Assembly: GCA_030614245.1 (NCBI GenBank)
Contig: JAUWKK010000002.1
Span: forward strand, 1-32,597
Origin: Planctomycetota bacterium
GTDB lineage: Bacteria; Planctomycetota; PUPC01; JABMSA01; JAUWKK01
Direction of reading: 5' to 3'
DNA: 32,597 nt
Shown: positions 22,778 through 30,729 of the stretch, one piece after another
How the letters are laid out: every line of letters begins with the position of its first letter
Position numbering within the stretch: the stretch's first letter is position 1
Notes under the pieces: generated by a model
Told to the model about the DNA's origin: nothing
What the model saw: the letters and a program-made list of their open reading frames with translations, nothing else
Database searches by the model: none
Made by a program: the position numbers and the translations under genes

Positions 22778-23212
22778 CTATGCGCCGTCGAGGGTCGGCC
22801 TCTTCGCGATCTCCACCTTGTACGCCTCGGCGTACGCGTCCTGATAGCGGATGCCCGGCTCCGCCCTGACCCGCGCTTCCGCGACCTTCTCCGCGGCGGC
22901 TATAGCCGCCTCTTTCGTCACCGCATCGGGCTCGGGCACGTGCTGCACGCCATCGGAACCAGCCAGCAGTTCTTTCCTGATCCCGGCGTTCTCCTCGGTG
23001 AGCCTCGCCACCTCTACTGTCTGGACCTTCAGGGCCTCGGCTCCTGCGGTTTTGACCCTGGCCAGTTCTGCCTGCAGCTTGTCGCAGTATGCCGCCTTGG
23101 CCTCCATGACGCTCAGATCGCCGATCGCCGAAGCCAGCGCGAAGTCGGCATCCTCCGGAAACGCCTGCTGCATCGCGACCAATATCTCCTTCAAGCTCTT
23201 CTTGTCAGCCAT
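22778..23212 (-). CDS. Nested scaffold protein from an internal start (Nu3-like), 144 aa
   Basis: An in-frame ATG at 23212 (MADKKSLKEILVAMQQAFPED) has AGGAG exactly 8 nt upstream, a near-ideal translation start inside the protease gene. Products from it would be the scaffold domain alone, the arrangement of lambda C/Nu3 and many other phages. The upstream linker is acidic and protease-susceptible looking, in keeping with a boundary. Supported by the SD and by precedent; no direct evidence of translation. Confidence 0.6.
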   Translation of the reverse strand: MADKKSLKEILVAMQQAFPEDADFALASAIGDLSVMEAKAAYCDKLQAELARVKTAGAEALKVQTVEVARLTEENAGIRKELLAGSDGVQHVPEPDAVTKEAAIAAAEKVAEARVRAEPGIRYQDAYAEAYKVEIAKRPTLDGA

Positions 23213-23998
23213 GTCCTCATCTCCTGAAAAAGCCGTGGGGGTGTCCCCCGAAATCGTCAATCCGTTTCTGATCAAGAACTCCGTTATAAACTTTCGCACC
23301 CGCTGCGGCTTCAGACCGCCGAATATATCGGCCGGCGGTTCGGCGTCCCGCAGCCCGAATACGTATCGGCAGGCGAGCTCGCCCAACGCCGTCAATTCTT
23401 GGGGTTGGCTCAAGAATCCTCCTGGATTCGCCGCCGGATCGTCCACAACATCAGTCGATGCCAGACTATCCAAGCGTGCGTGCATCAGGTCATCCTCATT
23501 CGCCTCGTCCGGACTCACGAAATCACCATCGTCATCCTCGTTCTCTTCGGCGAATTCCTTCTCGGCATCCGGGTCGTGGTAAAAGACGATGCTGGCGCCG
23601 AACATATCCGGCTCTTTATCGGCCATGCGCAATATGTACGAGCCGAGCTTGCCGTCGGGCGATTCGTCCGCCAACTCTGAGACATGGAGATCCGCCCGGA
23701 CGATATTCCCATCCAGACGATAATCCTTCGCCCGCCCGAGGAACTTGCCCAGGCCGTCGTTGCAAAGCCCCGGGTGCGTGAACCGCACCTTAACCCCCAG
23801 CTTCTTGGCATTGCCTCCCTCGACCACCTGTGCCAGGAAGGCGCGGTCAATCCAGAAGTCATGGCCCAGGGCCTCGCCCTCGGTTATCACCGCGAAGTCG
23901 CGGATGAGCTGCCGGTCAGCGTCCACCCGCGCATCCTTCATGCTCCCGGCAAAACTAAGGCGTTCCCGGTTCGGTCTACTTATCGTCGCTGTCGTCAT
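22778..23998 (-). CDS. Prohead protease (U35-type) with C-terminal scaffold domain, 406 aa
   Basis: ATG 23998 follows GAGGAAAG. The N-terminal domain has His75 in VRFTHPGL and Ser136 in MFGASIVFY, the His/Ser pair of the HK97/herpes-type prohead proteases. Residues about 140-190 are acidic and the C-terminal 145 residues are a coiled-coil-like scaffold domain with 'VMEAKAAYCDKLQAELARVK' and 'IAAAEKVAEARVRAEPGIRY'. The protease matures the capsid and the scaffold shapes it. It overlaps the portal stop by 23 nt. The lambda C protease is of a different (SppA-like) class, so the head module is mosaic. Confidence 0.75.
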   Translation of the reverse strand: MTTATISRPNRERLSFAGSMKDARVDADRQLIRDFAVITEGEALGHDFWIDRAFLAQVVEGGNAKKLGVKVRFTHPGLCNDGLGKFLGRAKDYRLDGNIVRADLHVSELADESPDGKLGSYILRMADKEPDMFGASIVFYHDPDAEKEFAEENEDDDGDFVSPDEANEDDLMHARLDSLASTDVVDDPAANPGGFLSQPQELTALGELACRYVFGLRDAEPPADIFGGLKPQRVRKFITEFLIRNGLTISGDTPTAFSGDEDMADKKSLKEILVAMQQAFPEDADFALASAIGDLSVMEAKAAYCDKLQAELARVKTAGAEALKVQTVEVARLTEENAGIRKELLAGSDGVQHVPEPDAVTKEAAIAAAEKVAEARVRAEPGIRYQDAYAEAYKVEIAKRPTLDGA

Positions 23999-25598
23999 CT
24001 TCTTTCCTCTCTTTGGGCGGCGTGCCTCCTGCTAGCACAGCCTGCAATGTCTTCCCCTGGTCTACGCCGGCCAGGAGGGGCCAGAGTTCTTTCGCCGTAG
24101 CAAGACCCGCAGCGCCTTCCTCGACCTCCTGCGCCCTCTGTATGGCATCGAGGATCTCTTGACCCCGCGTCTCCAGGAACTCTCCCCGGTCCTGCGAGAG
24201 CGCGCCCAATGCATCCGTCTGCGTCGCCAGACCGCGGTCCATCTTCTTCGCCCAGGCCGAGACCTCTTTATCCTCGTCCACCCACGGCCAACTTGGGACC
24301 ACCCATTTGTGCTCGAGGATGCTAGACCGCCATGCCAATTTGCCCTCGGCCACCCAGCGCGCGACCTGCCAGCGATAGAGCCGCGAATAGAAACTCCGGA
24401 TCAGCAGCTGCTGCCACGCCCGGAACACGATGAATGCCTGCAGCAGCACGGCGCGCGAGCTCGAGTAATTCAGTTTGCCCCAGTCCAGCAGGATCAACTC
24501 GAGGGGAAGGCCGACGGGGATGGCGAAAAGCCTGATGAACAGCTTGACCGCTCCCTCGAAGTTCTGAGCGGGCCGCGTCTGGCGGATGCCCTTGATTTCC
24601 TGGCCCTTATCGCCGAAGAACGCCGTCGCCATGCCGACATTCATCACCTTCATATCCAGGTCGGGTATCTTCGCGACCGTCCGGTCTTCCGAGCCCGTTA
24701 CCCTGACTGGTTCCCCGCCCTCGGATGTCGTGACCGACAAGGCCAGCCGCGACAGCACCTGCCATGAAATGGCCTCGCTCGTCAGGATATCCTCGAGACG
24801 GTGAGCGATGGCCATTGAGGATACGAGTACCGGCACCCCGCGCGTCTGCGAGGACCGCTTGACGCGATTCAGGATATAAATTGCGTGCTCCGCCTCGATC
24901 GTCGTGGTATCGGCGTGTTCCGGATAGCCCCGGCCGCTGTCCGCGCCCGTTATTTCGAAGCCGACGATCCTGCCCCGCTTATCGAGCCGCACGCCCTGCT
25001 CGACCCTGATGCCCCGATCGTCCTCGCCCGCGGGCATCCTATTCGATCCGATGCGCTCTGCCTCGACGTGCTGCATTTGACCGTCCGCCAATTTCAGCAG
25101 CAACGTATCGCCGACTACCATCAACTCGCGCAGAACGATCTCCTCCATCTTCTTCCCGGGGTGGATTTCCCGCGCCTCGGGATTTTTCCACCACTCGTGC
25201 CATAATTTCTCGATCTTATCGTTCACGCTCGGGATGCTGGATTGGGCCTGCAAGCTGAATCCCGTCGGCCCGAGGATGTAATCGCACGCGCGGTTGATCA
25301 CCGCCTCATACAACCAGTTGTTGCGGTCGAGCCCGCGCGAGGCATCCACGAGCAGACCCCGGTCGTAGCGCATGTGGCTGTCCGCACTGCCCCCCACCTC
25401 CCAGCTGCCGGTCGACCGCAGGTAATCCGTGGCCTTATAGCCGAGTGCCGTATATTTGCCCACAGGCTGAAATTCCAGCGTATCGTCGGATTGAGAGGCA
25501 GTCCGCTTTCCCGGTTGGACGCCATCATTCACCTCGGCGGCCCCGGACCGCCCTCGACCAAATAGGCGTTGGAATTGGTTGCGAGCGGATTCAGTCAC
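23976..25598 (-). CDS. Portal protein, lambda gpB-like family, 540 aa
   Basis: GTG 25598 overlaps the stop of the preceding gene by 8 nt. The sequence fits the lambda-type portal family (Phage_portal_2): 'KATDYLRSTGSWEVGG', the 'RNNWLYEAVINRACDYIL' segment, 'RELMVVGDTLLLKLADGQMQ', 'YILNRVKRSSQTRGVPVLVS' and 'RLEDILTSEAISWQVLSRLA'. Twelve copies form the DNA gate of the head and dock the terminase and connector. Size is typical. Neighbours on both sides are head genes. Confidence 0.85.
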   Translation of the reverse strand: MTESARNQFQRLFGRGRSGAAEVNDGVQPGKRTASQSDDTLEFQPVGKYTALGYKATDYLRSTGSWEVGGSADSHMRYDRGLLVDASRGLDRNNWLYEAVINRACDYILGPTGFSLQAQSSIPSVNDKIEKLWHEWWKNPEAREIHPGKKMEEIVLRELMVVGDTLLLKLADGQMQHVEAERIGSNRMPAGEDDRGIRVEQGVRLDKRGRIVGFEITGADSGRGYPEHADTTTIEAEHAIYILNRVKRSSQTRGVPVLVSSMAIAHRLEDILTSEAISWQVLSRLALSVTTSEGGEPVRVTGSEDRTVAKIPDLDMKVMNVGMATAFFGDKGQEIKGIRQTRPAQNFEGAVKLFIRLFAIPVGLPLELILLDWGKLNYSSSRAVLLQAFIVFRAWQQLLIRSFYSRLYRWQVARWVAEGKLAWRSSILEHKWVVPSWPWVDEDKEVSAWAKKMDRGLATQTDALGALSQDRGEFLETRGQEILDAIQRAQEVEEGAAGLATAKELWPLLAGVDQGKTLQAVLAGGTPPKERKEDDDSDDK

Positions 25599-25863
25599 GG
25601 CGGGGCACCATTCCTACAAATTGCGGCGAGGCGGATCGCACGGTCGCATTGAGCGCATCCATTAATTTGGCGAGATGCACCTCGAGGTCTCGGCGGTATT
25701 CGCTAAGCACATACCGGTCTGCAGATTGCTCTCCTGCAGCCTGCGATTTGAAGCCGGCGAGACGCTGCTCGACCTCCTCGATATGCAGCTGCAGTTCCAG
25801 GCGCTGGGCATCGAGCCCTTCCTCGCGTCGCCATCCACCATGCTCCCAAACCGGAACTGCCAT
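25591..25863 (-). CDS. Small coiled-coil protein at the gpW position, 90 aa
   Basis: ATG 25863 follows AGGAGAG. The protein is helical: 'RLELQLHIEEVEQRLAGFKS' and 'RRDLEVHLAKLMDALNATV' carry the heptad pattern. It sits between terminase and portal, where lambda has W, a head-tail connector of similar size; I cannot show sequence homology to gpW. It ends in the start of the portal gene (8-nt overlap), so the two are coupled. Confidence 0.55.
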   Translation of the reverse strand: MAVPVWEHGGWRREEGLDAQRLELQLHIEEVEQRLAGFKSQAAGEQSADRYVLSEYRRDLEVHLAKLMDALNATVRSASPQFVGMVPRRD

Positions 25864-25920
25864 CGATACTCTCCTGATTCCCGATCTGTCATCCGAGGCG
25901 GGCGCGGCCGGGCGATCATG

Positions 25921-25965
25921 AAAAAAAGCGAGCCGCGTGATTGTGTGGCCCCACACGGCTCGCTT
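25921..25965 (-). terminator. Rho-independent terminator after the tRNA
   Basis: Minus-strand arms GCGAGCCGTGTG (25963 down to 25952) and CACGCGGCTCGC (25939 down to 25928) pair over 12 bp with one G-U, and seven T follow (25921-25927). It lies about 70 nt after the tRNA's 3' end, in the gap before the next protein gene, so it probably ends the tRNA transcript or attenuates read-through into the portal region. Confidence 0.8.
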
Positions 25966-26036
25966 CAATATCGACCGCTCCGGCCCGCAGCGGGGGATCG
26001 GCCCGGCGCGTGCCCGCGGAAGTTCAAATTATCGGA

Positions 26037-26112
26037 TGGAGGCGGGAGCTGGATTCGAACCAGCGACCTTCAGGTTATGGGCCTGACAAGCTACCTACTG
26101 CTCCATCCCGCC
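26037..26112 (-). tRNA. tRNA with CAU anticodon, initiator-like body
   Basis: A 76-nt cloverleaf with 7-bp acceptor stem, D stem GAGC/GCTT, anticodon stem TCAGG/CCTGA with loop CCCATAA (anticodon CAT at 26077-26079), T stem GCTGG/CCAGC and an encoded CCA (26037-26039, discriminator T). The body closely follows bacterial tRNA-fMet, including A11:U24. But the 1:72 pair is G:C rather than the initiator mismatch, stem pair 29:41 is A:U instead of G:C, and position 33 is C, not the near-universal U. So it is either a modified initiator or an fMet derivative used as elongator; isoleucine (lysidine-CAU) decoding is also possible. Confidence 0.9.
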
Positions 26113-26193
26113 ATCGCTGGCCTCGGGGTCAGCGAGCTCTTCGCGGCCATAATAATACCACCCGGTATGAAGCATGCAACAATAAACTCCCAC

Positions 26194-26550
26194 TCAGTGG
26201 GGAATTTCATCATCGCCTGGACGAGACAGTTTCCGCCGTTCCTCGGTGGTCACCGGCTTGGTGTATGTGCATCCCTGATCCCGCGCCAAGCAATAGTAAA
26301 GCCTGGTGACGATATCGATAAAAGGACGCACGCGGGATGGTTCGCGGTTATCCGTCTTGCCAATCCGCATGTCGCTGCCGCATTTCGGGCATTGCGGGCC
26401 GGGCCCCGGTGCAGACCGCTCCCGGTATACCGGCACGATCTTTTTAGCCGTCTCCGGTACCGTCCCCGCCGGTTTCTTGCGGGCTGAGCCGCCGCTCTTT
26501 CGCCTGGCCCCCGCCTTCTTGCTATGCGATCTCTTCTTCGCCTTTGGCAT
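26194..26550 (-). CDS. Small zinc-finger protein, 118 aa
   Basis: ATG 26550 has AGGAG 7 nt upstream. The first 35 residues are Lys/Arg-rich ('KAKKRSHSKKAGARRKSGG'). A zinc site follows: Cys54-x2-Cys57 (CPKC) and Cys87-x6-Cys94. The CxxC...YYC...C arrangement recalls Ogr/Delta-type phage late activators, but the spacing differs and similarity is weak. It lies between a coiled-coil gene and the tRNA. A DNA-binding role for late gene control is possible; only zinc binding is supported. Confidence 0.6.
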   Translation of the reverse strand: MPKAKKRSHSKKAGARRKSGGSARKKPAGTVPETAKKIVPVYRERSAPGPGPQCPKCGSDMRIGKTDNREPSRVRPFIDIVTRLYYCLARDQGCTYTKPVTTEERRKLSRPGDDEIPH

Positions 26551-26593
26551 TTGTTTCTCCTGATTTTGCGCTCAGCCGCGCTTGATATAATCA

Positions 26594-27052
26594 CTAGGCG
26601 GTCGATGCGGCACCGGCGCCACCATCGCAGTCGGCGCGCCCCGTGCCCCCCCCTTCTTCGGCCGAATCTTTTTCGCTCTCTGCTTCTTCTCGTTTTTGCG
26701 CATCTAATGCTACTCCTATGTCATGCCAGGCGCGGTCGATACCCGCCTGAACGATGCCCCGTTGTTCATCCTCCAGCTCGACTATCGCCTCCATCCCTCC
26801 AATCTGCTCCCCGTGGAACTCCGCCGCTTGTTTGCAGGATTGCTTCTTGAGGTTTTCCAGACTCGCCTGCACGTTCCCCTCACGGGCAGCGAGCAGTACC
26901 AGCTCTTTCTCAAGCAGGATGATGGACTGCAGGCTTTGAATCTGCTCCCCATAGAACTTCGCCGCTTTTATGCAGGATTGCTTCCTGAGCTCTTCCTGCT
27001 GAATCCAGACTTTCATCTCCGCCACGTAGGTCTCGGTCTCCGCTTTCGTCAT
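26594..27052 (-). CDS. Helical protein with a 46-residue internal duplication, 152 aa
   Basis: ATG 27052 (MTKAETETYVAEMK) has AAGGAG six bases upstream; the ATG at 27058 touches the SD. Residues 22-50 and 68-96 repeat: LRKQSCIKAAKFYGEQI against LKKQSCKQAAEFHGEQI, period 46 residues. The C-terminus is acidic and ends GGAGAASTA. It lies between large terminase and the zinc-finger gene. No family recognised; the repeats, with a Cys and a FxGEQ in each, suggest paired helical hairpins. Confidence 0.65.
   Translation of the reverse strand: MTKAETETYVAEMKVWIQQEELRKQSCIKAAKFYGEQIQSLQSIILLEKELVLLAAREGNVQASLENLKKQSCKQAAEFHGEQIGGMEAIVELEDEQRGIVQAGIDRAWHDIGVALDAQKREEAESEKDSAEEGGGTGRADCDGGAGAASTA
26798..26989 (-). 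repeat. Intragenic tandem duplication of 138 nt
   Basis: The blocks 26798-26851 and 26936-26989 match at about 46 of 54 positions by my count. They encode the two homologous segments of the 152-aa protein. Similarity at DNA level, including third positions, points to a fairly recent in-frame duplication. Confidence 0.7.
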
Positions 27053-27093
27053 CGGCATCTCCTTACAGTATCGCCGGCGCCGAGGCCAGCGAG

Positions 27094-29184
27094 CTAGTAC
27101 TCCGTCGTTATGTCCTTGGGCACGATTACCCGCCCAGCCCGCCTGGCGAGACGCGATCCCCGCGGCCCGCCCGGTTCTACCCATCCCCTCGGCTGTTTGC
27201 TGGCCGCCGCGGAGGCAGCGGCCACCTGCAACTTTTCGGCCTCGACCTCGAGAACCGTCATCATGGCCCCGCCCAGAGAATAGCAGGCACAGTCCCAGAC
27301 GTGGTAGCTCCCCTTTTCCACCCATACCCGCTTTTCCCTGCCTTTCACCATCGTTACCTCGCGCTTCGCGCGCATGAAGTGTGCGAATATCCATCCCTGA
27401 TTGCCGGGGCCTTTGCCGCGACCAGACCTGTCGCTGTTCGCCGCGTCCCGGGGGAAGTAATGATAGCCCGGACTCCCGGCTTCCCGAAATAGGCGGAACA
27501 GCACCTCGTCCTTGATGCGATCCACATCGAAGAACCACAATATCGAGTTATCGGGTTGCCTTCGGGCCTGCACCATATCCGGCGCGCCATCGATGAGCTG
27601 CAGTTGTTTGCCCGATGCCTTCATCTTGTTGAGCTGGCCTTCGGAGCGCCCGACGAGAGCATGCACCGCCCCACCCTGTTCTTTGCACCAGGTTCGTACC
27701 GTGTGGCCGAGAATGCCCTCGTGCTTGTAGCCAGTGTCGATCCATATCGATACGCAGTTGTAGATCGCCATTTGGGCCCGCACGGCGTCCAGAGCACGTC
27801 GCACGTCAGCTTTGGTCGGATCGCGCTCCAGACCCTCAGGGATGATCTCTTGCACGCCATAGTGCAACGTCCGGCGTGTCAGTGCCGCGTTGTAGCCATC
27901 GATGAGCCAGTATAGATTGATCTTCTGCACGTCGACCGCTCCCACGCAGAAATCCACGCCCTCGGGCAGGTCGCCCCCATCACCCAAGGGATCGAACCGG
28001 TAATCCGCAGCGTGTCTGGCGAGCAGGGCGTATGTAAGCGGCACTCCCTGCACATCGTCTTTCCACGGGATCGCCCAAGTGAACTGGCAGAGGGCTTTCT
28101 CTGCCGAGGTGCCCTCGGTTCTCTCGCCCGCCCATTCTTCTTCGGCGATGTCCGCCATCTTGCGCATCGTGCTATGCAGGGCATTCCAGCGGAAGCCGAA
28201 GGTACGCGTGGGCGGCGACGGGCCCACCACCTCGCCGTCGGGTTCCACGTGTTGGCCCCGGTGGACGATGCGAGGGTTGACTAAGGCGTTGCGCCGATCC
28301 AACTCACACCACACCGTGCCGCAATCAGCGCAGGCGTATGCACCACTAGCACGCGCCGCGAATTCATTTTCGGCATCCTCCCAGCCCCCGAACTGCTCCC
28401 GTTCGGGGCATTGCCAGGTACCGCAATGCGGGCATGCTACCATCACACGAGAATCCGAGCCGTTCTTGATCTCGGTATACACCCGACCCTTCTCTATGGA
28501 CATGGTACATTCGCCATAGAACACGGCGTCCTCGCTGAACGAGGCGGATCGGGCTTCAAATTGCTTGACCGGATCGGTCTCGCGAGAGACCGCGCCCGGC
28601 TGATCCATCTTATCCAGCTCCGTAGCTAATATGACCCGGGCCGTGTAGGAGGATCGCTGGGCATCGCTGCCGCCCGCGCCCATGAACCGCACCCTCGCGT
28701 CGTTCAGCAGCAGCAGCGATTTCGCCTTGCCGCCCCGACTGCCCGTCCCCGTCTCGGGCAGCAGATGCTTGTATCGGGTCATTTCCAGCGCCGGCAGTAT
28801 CCGCTCGATCCACACGGACTGCGCCAGCTCGATCACCGGCGCGCAGATTATGATATCCTCGGCCACCTCGAAGAGGTGATACGCGGCCGGGATCACGAGA
28901 AAGATGAAGGTCTTGCCGCCCTGCACTGGCCCGCTGCCGATGAACCGGCGAAAGACCCCGCCGTCCATAATCTGCAGCACCTGGCGCGTCCAGGGCATAA
29001 ATGACGTCTTGAACCGCAGGCCCCGCCTCGGCCCGGTGGGCAGGATCATCTCGGTCTCGGCGAACTCCAGGCGCGAACGCAACTTCCGCGGGCTGATGGC
29101 CCTGTAGAACGCCGTGATCGGCGCCAGCCAGTCCATCGCGGCACCTTGTTTAGCGGCCTTAGATAGTTGCGTCCGCTTCACCAT
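27094..29184 (-). CDS. Terminase large subunit, lambda gpA family, 696 aa
   Basis: ATG 29184 follows AAGGAAAG. The ATPase has Walker A GSGPVQGGKT (83-92) and Walker B VILATELDKM (184-193). A zinc-binding insert, CPHC (251-254) and CADC (285-288), is typical of gpA-type terminases. The nuclease domain shows Asp418 in VGAVDVQ and Asp483 in WIDTGYKHEGI, and a later H-x-WDCA motif. It cuts and pumps DNA into the head. Size and order with the small subunit upstream fit lambda Nu1-A. Strong call. Confidence 0.92.
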   Translation of the reverse strand: MVKRTQLSKAAKQGAAMDWLAPITAFYRAISPRKLRSRLEFAETEMILPTGPRRGLRFKTSFMPWTRQVLQIMDGGVFRRFIGSGPVQGGKTFIFLVIPAAYHLFEVAEDIIICAPVIELAQSVWIERILPALEMTRYKHLLPETGTGSRGGKAKSLLLLNDARVRFMGAGGSDAQRSSYTARVILATELDKMDQPGAVSRETDPVKQFEARSASFSEDAVFYGECTMSIEKGRVYTEIKNGSDSRVMVACPHCGTWQCPEREQFGGWEDAENEFAARASGAYACADCGTVWCELDRRNALVNPRIVHRGQHVEPDGEVVGPSPPTRTFGFRWNALHSTMRKMADIAEEEWAGERTEGTSAEKALCQFTWAIPWKDDVQGVPLTYALLARHAADYRFDPLGDGGDLPEGVDFCVGAVDVQKINLYWLIDGYNAALTRRTLHYGVQEIIPEGLERDPTKADVRRALDAVRAQMAIYNCVSIWIDTGYKHEGILGHTVRTWCKEQGGAVHALVGRSEGQLNKMKASGKQLQLIDGAPDMVQARRQPDNSILWFFDVDRIKDEVLFRLFREAGSPGYHYFPRDAANSDRSGRGKGPGNQGWIFAHFMRAKREVTMVKGREKRVWVEKGSYHVWDCACYSLGGAMMTVLEVEAEKLQVAAASAAASKQPRGWVEPGGPRGSRLARRAGRVIVPKDITTEY

Positions 29185-29210
29185 CAGATGCTTTCCTTCC
29201 CGCGAATCAT

Positions 29211-29996
29211 CTACATTCCCAACTCCCGGACGACCTCGTTGATCGCGTCCCTGATGGCCTCGCCAACATCCGCACCGTGCTCTCGCGCGATGCCTTCGAA
29301 TGCCGTGCGCAGTCTGTGGCCGGCCACGCGGAATTGCGACGTTATCTCGAGGGCGTTAACCAACTCGCCGGATTCCCGATCAAGCTCGATGCGCATCAGC
29401 TGCGACCGCAGGTCTTTAATCTCCCGTTCGAAGAAGGCTATCGATTCCGGTCTCGGATCGGCGGCCTTCTTCAGCCGCTTGTCCATGTACTCCCGGAGGT
29501 ATGCGCACAACGAGCGGAGGTCGATACGCGCCTTACCACCCGCTTCGATCTTGCCGGCCCGCCGCATTTCCTTCACGTTGCGTTCCGTGCAGCCCAGGAG
29601 TTCAGCGGCCAAGCTCAGCGTTACGTCTGGCACATCCTTCGGGCCCTGCAGGCTCTGCCACTCGCGGAGCTGCCGGTACTCGCTGATGGTCAGGCTGTGC
29701 GCGTTTTTCCGGTACTTGGCGAGCAGCTGCCCGAGCGATGGTTCAAATACATTGCCAAAGACATCCTTCGCCGGCGGCTTCTCGCCGGCGGGTGCGGGCT
29801 CCGGTTGGCGCGGTTCAGCTCTTGCAGCAGCTTTTCGGCGGGGCTCTGGGCGACGGCTTCGAGCCGCCTTTTTCCGCACTCGCTTCTTCGCTGATGGCTT
29901 TTTGCTCCCGGACTTCGACGGACCTTTTACCCCCGCCTTTTTCCGCCTCGCTGGCGCCGGGGCCAGTGATACTCTCTTCCGCGTCGCCTTAGCCAC
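29211..29996 (-). CDS. Terminase small subunit, Nu1-like, 261 aa
   Basis: Start GTG 29996 is preferred because AGGG lies 9 nt upstream; the TTG at 30002 is too close to it. The first 70 residues are Lys/Arg/Ala-rich and disordered-looking ('SKSGSKKPSAKKRVRKKAAR'), unusual for the family. A helix-turn-helix (about 126-170, 'TLSLAAELLGCTERNVKEMR' followed by a wing) matches the Nu1-type winged helix that recognises packaging sites. The C-terminal part is helical for oligomerisation. It directly precedes the large terminase. Confidence 0.7.
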   Translation of the reverse strand: MAKATRKRVSLAPAPARRKKAGVKGPSKSGSKKPSAKKRVRKKAARSRRPEPRRKAAARAEPRQPEPAPAGEKPPAKDVFGNVFEPSLGQLLAKYRKNAHSLTISEYRQLREWQSLQGPKDVPDVTLSLAAELLGCTERNVKEMRRAGKIEAGGKARIDLRSLCAYLREYMDKRLKKAADPRPESIAFFEREIKDLRSQLMRIELDRESGELVNALEITSQFRVAGHRLRTAFEGIAREHGADVGEAIRDAINEVVRELGM

Positions 29997-30002
29997 ATTC
30001 AA

Positions 30003-30296
30003 TTGCCCTCATGCGGCATCCGCACTTTCATCAATGGTACATAATATCGACAGCCGCTGCAACTCACAGCCAGCCGGGGCCCACAGAAGAGGATGCCGCA
30101 TGGTGGTGTGCCCCATTCCGGTTTCCATGCGCATCCGGCAGGCTGGTTTGCCCGCTGTCGGGGCGCACGTGGTCGCCTCATTCTGGGCGCCGCGCAGGCT
30201 GTTCTGCCCTCCGCCGGCCACATTACGAGAGGCTTCGGGGAGATCCATCTAGCAGCCGCCCCAGTCCTATCATTTGGATGCCCTCCGCAAAAACCC
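30003..30296. other. Gap upstream of the small terminase, no confident gene
   Basis: A minus-strand frame of 79 codons (ATG 30248 to stop 30009) reads MDLPEASRNVAGGGQNSLRG and ends ESADAA, with GC-rich third positions but no good SD; two other frames are also open. Its stop lies by the small terminase SD. It could be a small coupled gene or a spacer carrying the cos/pac recognition sequence. I see no palindrome array that would settle it. Confidence 0.35.
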
Positions 30297-30325
30297 TTGA
30301 CTGCTAATATCGGAGTCTCGATAAT
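30297..30325 (+). promoter_or_regulatory. Sigma70-type promoter of the DUF523 gene
   Basis: TTGACT (30297-30302), 17-nt spacer, GATAAT (30320-30325), each one base off consensus. The DUF523 start codon lies 47 nt downstream of the -10 box. It is the only promoter seen that points rightwards against the flow of the phage operons. Confidence 0.65.
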
Positions 30326-30372
30326 TCCGATAGAATGTTATAGCTATGGCACACTTGTTAGGATGTGTTCCG

Positions 30373-30729
30373 ATGTCGGCCATCATCGTTTCAGCGTGTT
30401 TATTAGGCGTACCCTGCCGCTGGCATGGCCGCGCCGTCAGCCCGTCCAGCGTTTTGCGGAGATTCCGTCTGGCACATCCCGATATCCGGCTCATCGCCGT
30501 CTGCCCGGAAGAGATCGGCGGATTGCCGACGCCCAGGCCGCCGGTAAAGCGGCGACGCGGCCGTGTATTCGAGACCTGTGCCGAGAAGCCAAATCGGCGT
30601 GATGTTACCGGACGCGATGTCACTGATGCTTTCCGGGCGGGAGCCGCCGGCACGCTTGCTATTGCCCGCGAGAATGGCTGCCATGCCGCCATTCTTTGTA
30701 AGTGGAGCCCGTCTTGCGATCTAATATGA
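30373..30729 (+). CDS. DUF523 (TudS-like) protein, C-terminally truncated, 118 aa
   Basis: ATG 30373 has AGGA 9 nt upstream, preferred over ATG 30346. The family signature is complete up to the third Cys: SACLLGVPCRW (Cys9), VCPEEIGGLPTPRPP (Cys44) and WSPSC (Cys115). In TudS, a DUF523 thiouracil desulfidase, three such cysteines hold a [4Fe-4S] cluster. The family continues about 30 residues past SPSCG, but here SPSC is followed by DLI and a stop. So all cluster ligands remain but the C-terminus is missing. It has its own promoter and opposite orientation to all other genes, facing the truncated ParB remnant. Confidence 0.8.
   Translation: MSAIIVSACLLGVPCRWHGRAVSPSSVLRRFRLAHPDIRLIAVCPEEIGGLPTPRPPVKRRRGRVFETCAEKPNRRDVTGRDVTDAFRAGAAGTLAIARENGCHAAILCKWSPSCDLI

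Noticed and set aside
21816..22844. Plus-strand open frame of 342 codons opposite the decoration gene
   Set aside because: Antisense shadow without start signals; spans two minus-strand genes.
27094..27538. Upstream extension of the 152-aa gene into the terminase
   Set aside because: The extra N-terminal part is the terminase in another frame; AAGGAG and ATG 27052 give a proper start after the terminase stop.
29167..30252. Long plus-strand open frame of 361 codons opposite the small terminase
   Set aside because: Antisense shadow of a high-GC gene; no SD, low-complexity Ser/Arg-rich translation, and the minus strand has a recognised gene.
30403..30684. Minus-strand 93-aa frame inside DUF523
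   Set aside because: Shadow of the recognised plus-strand gene.
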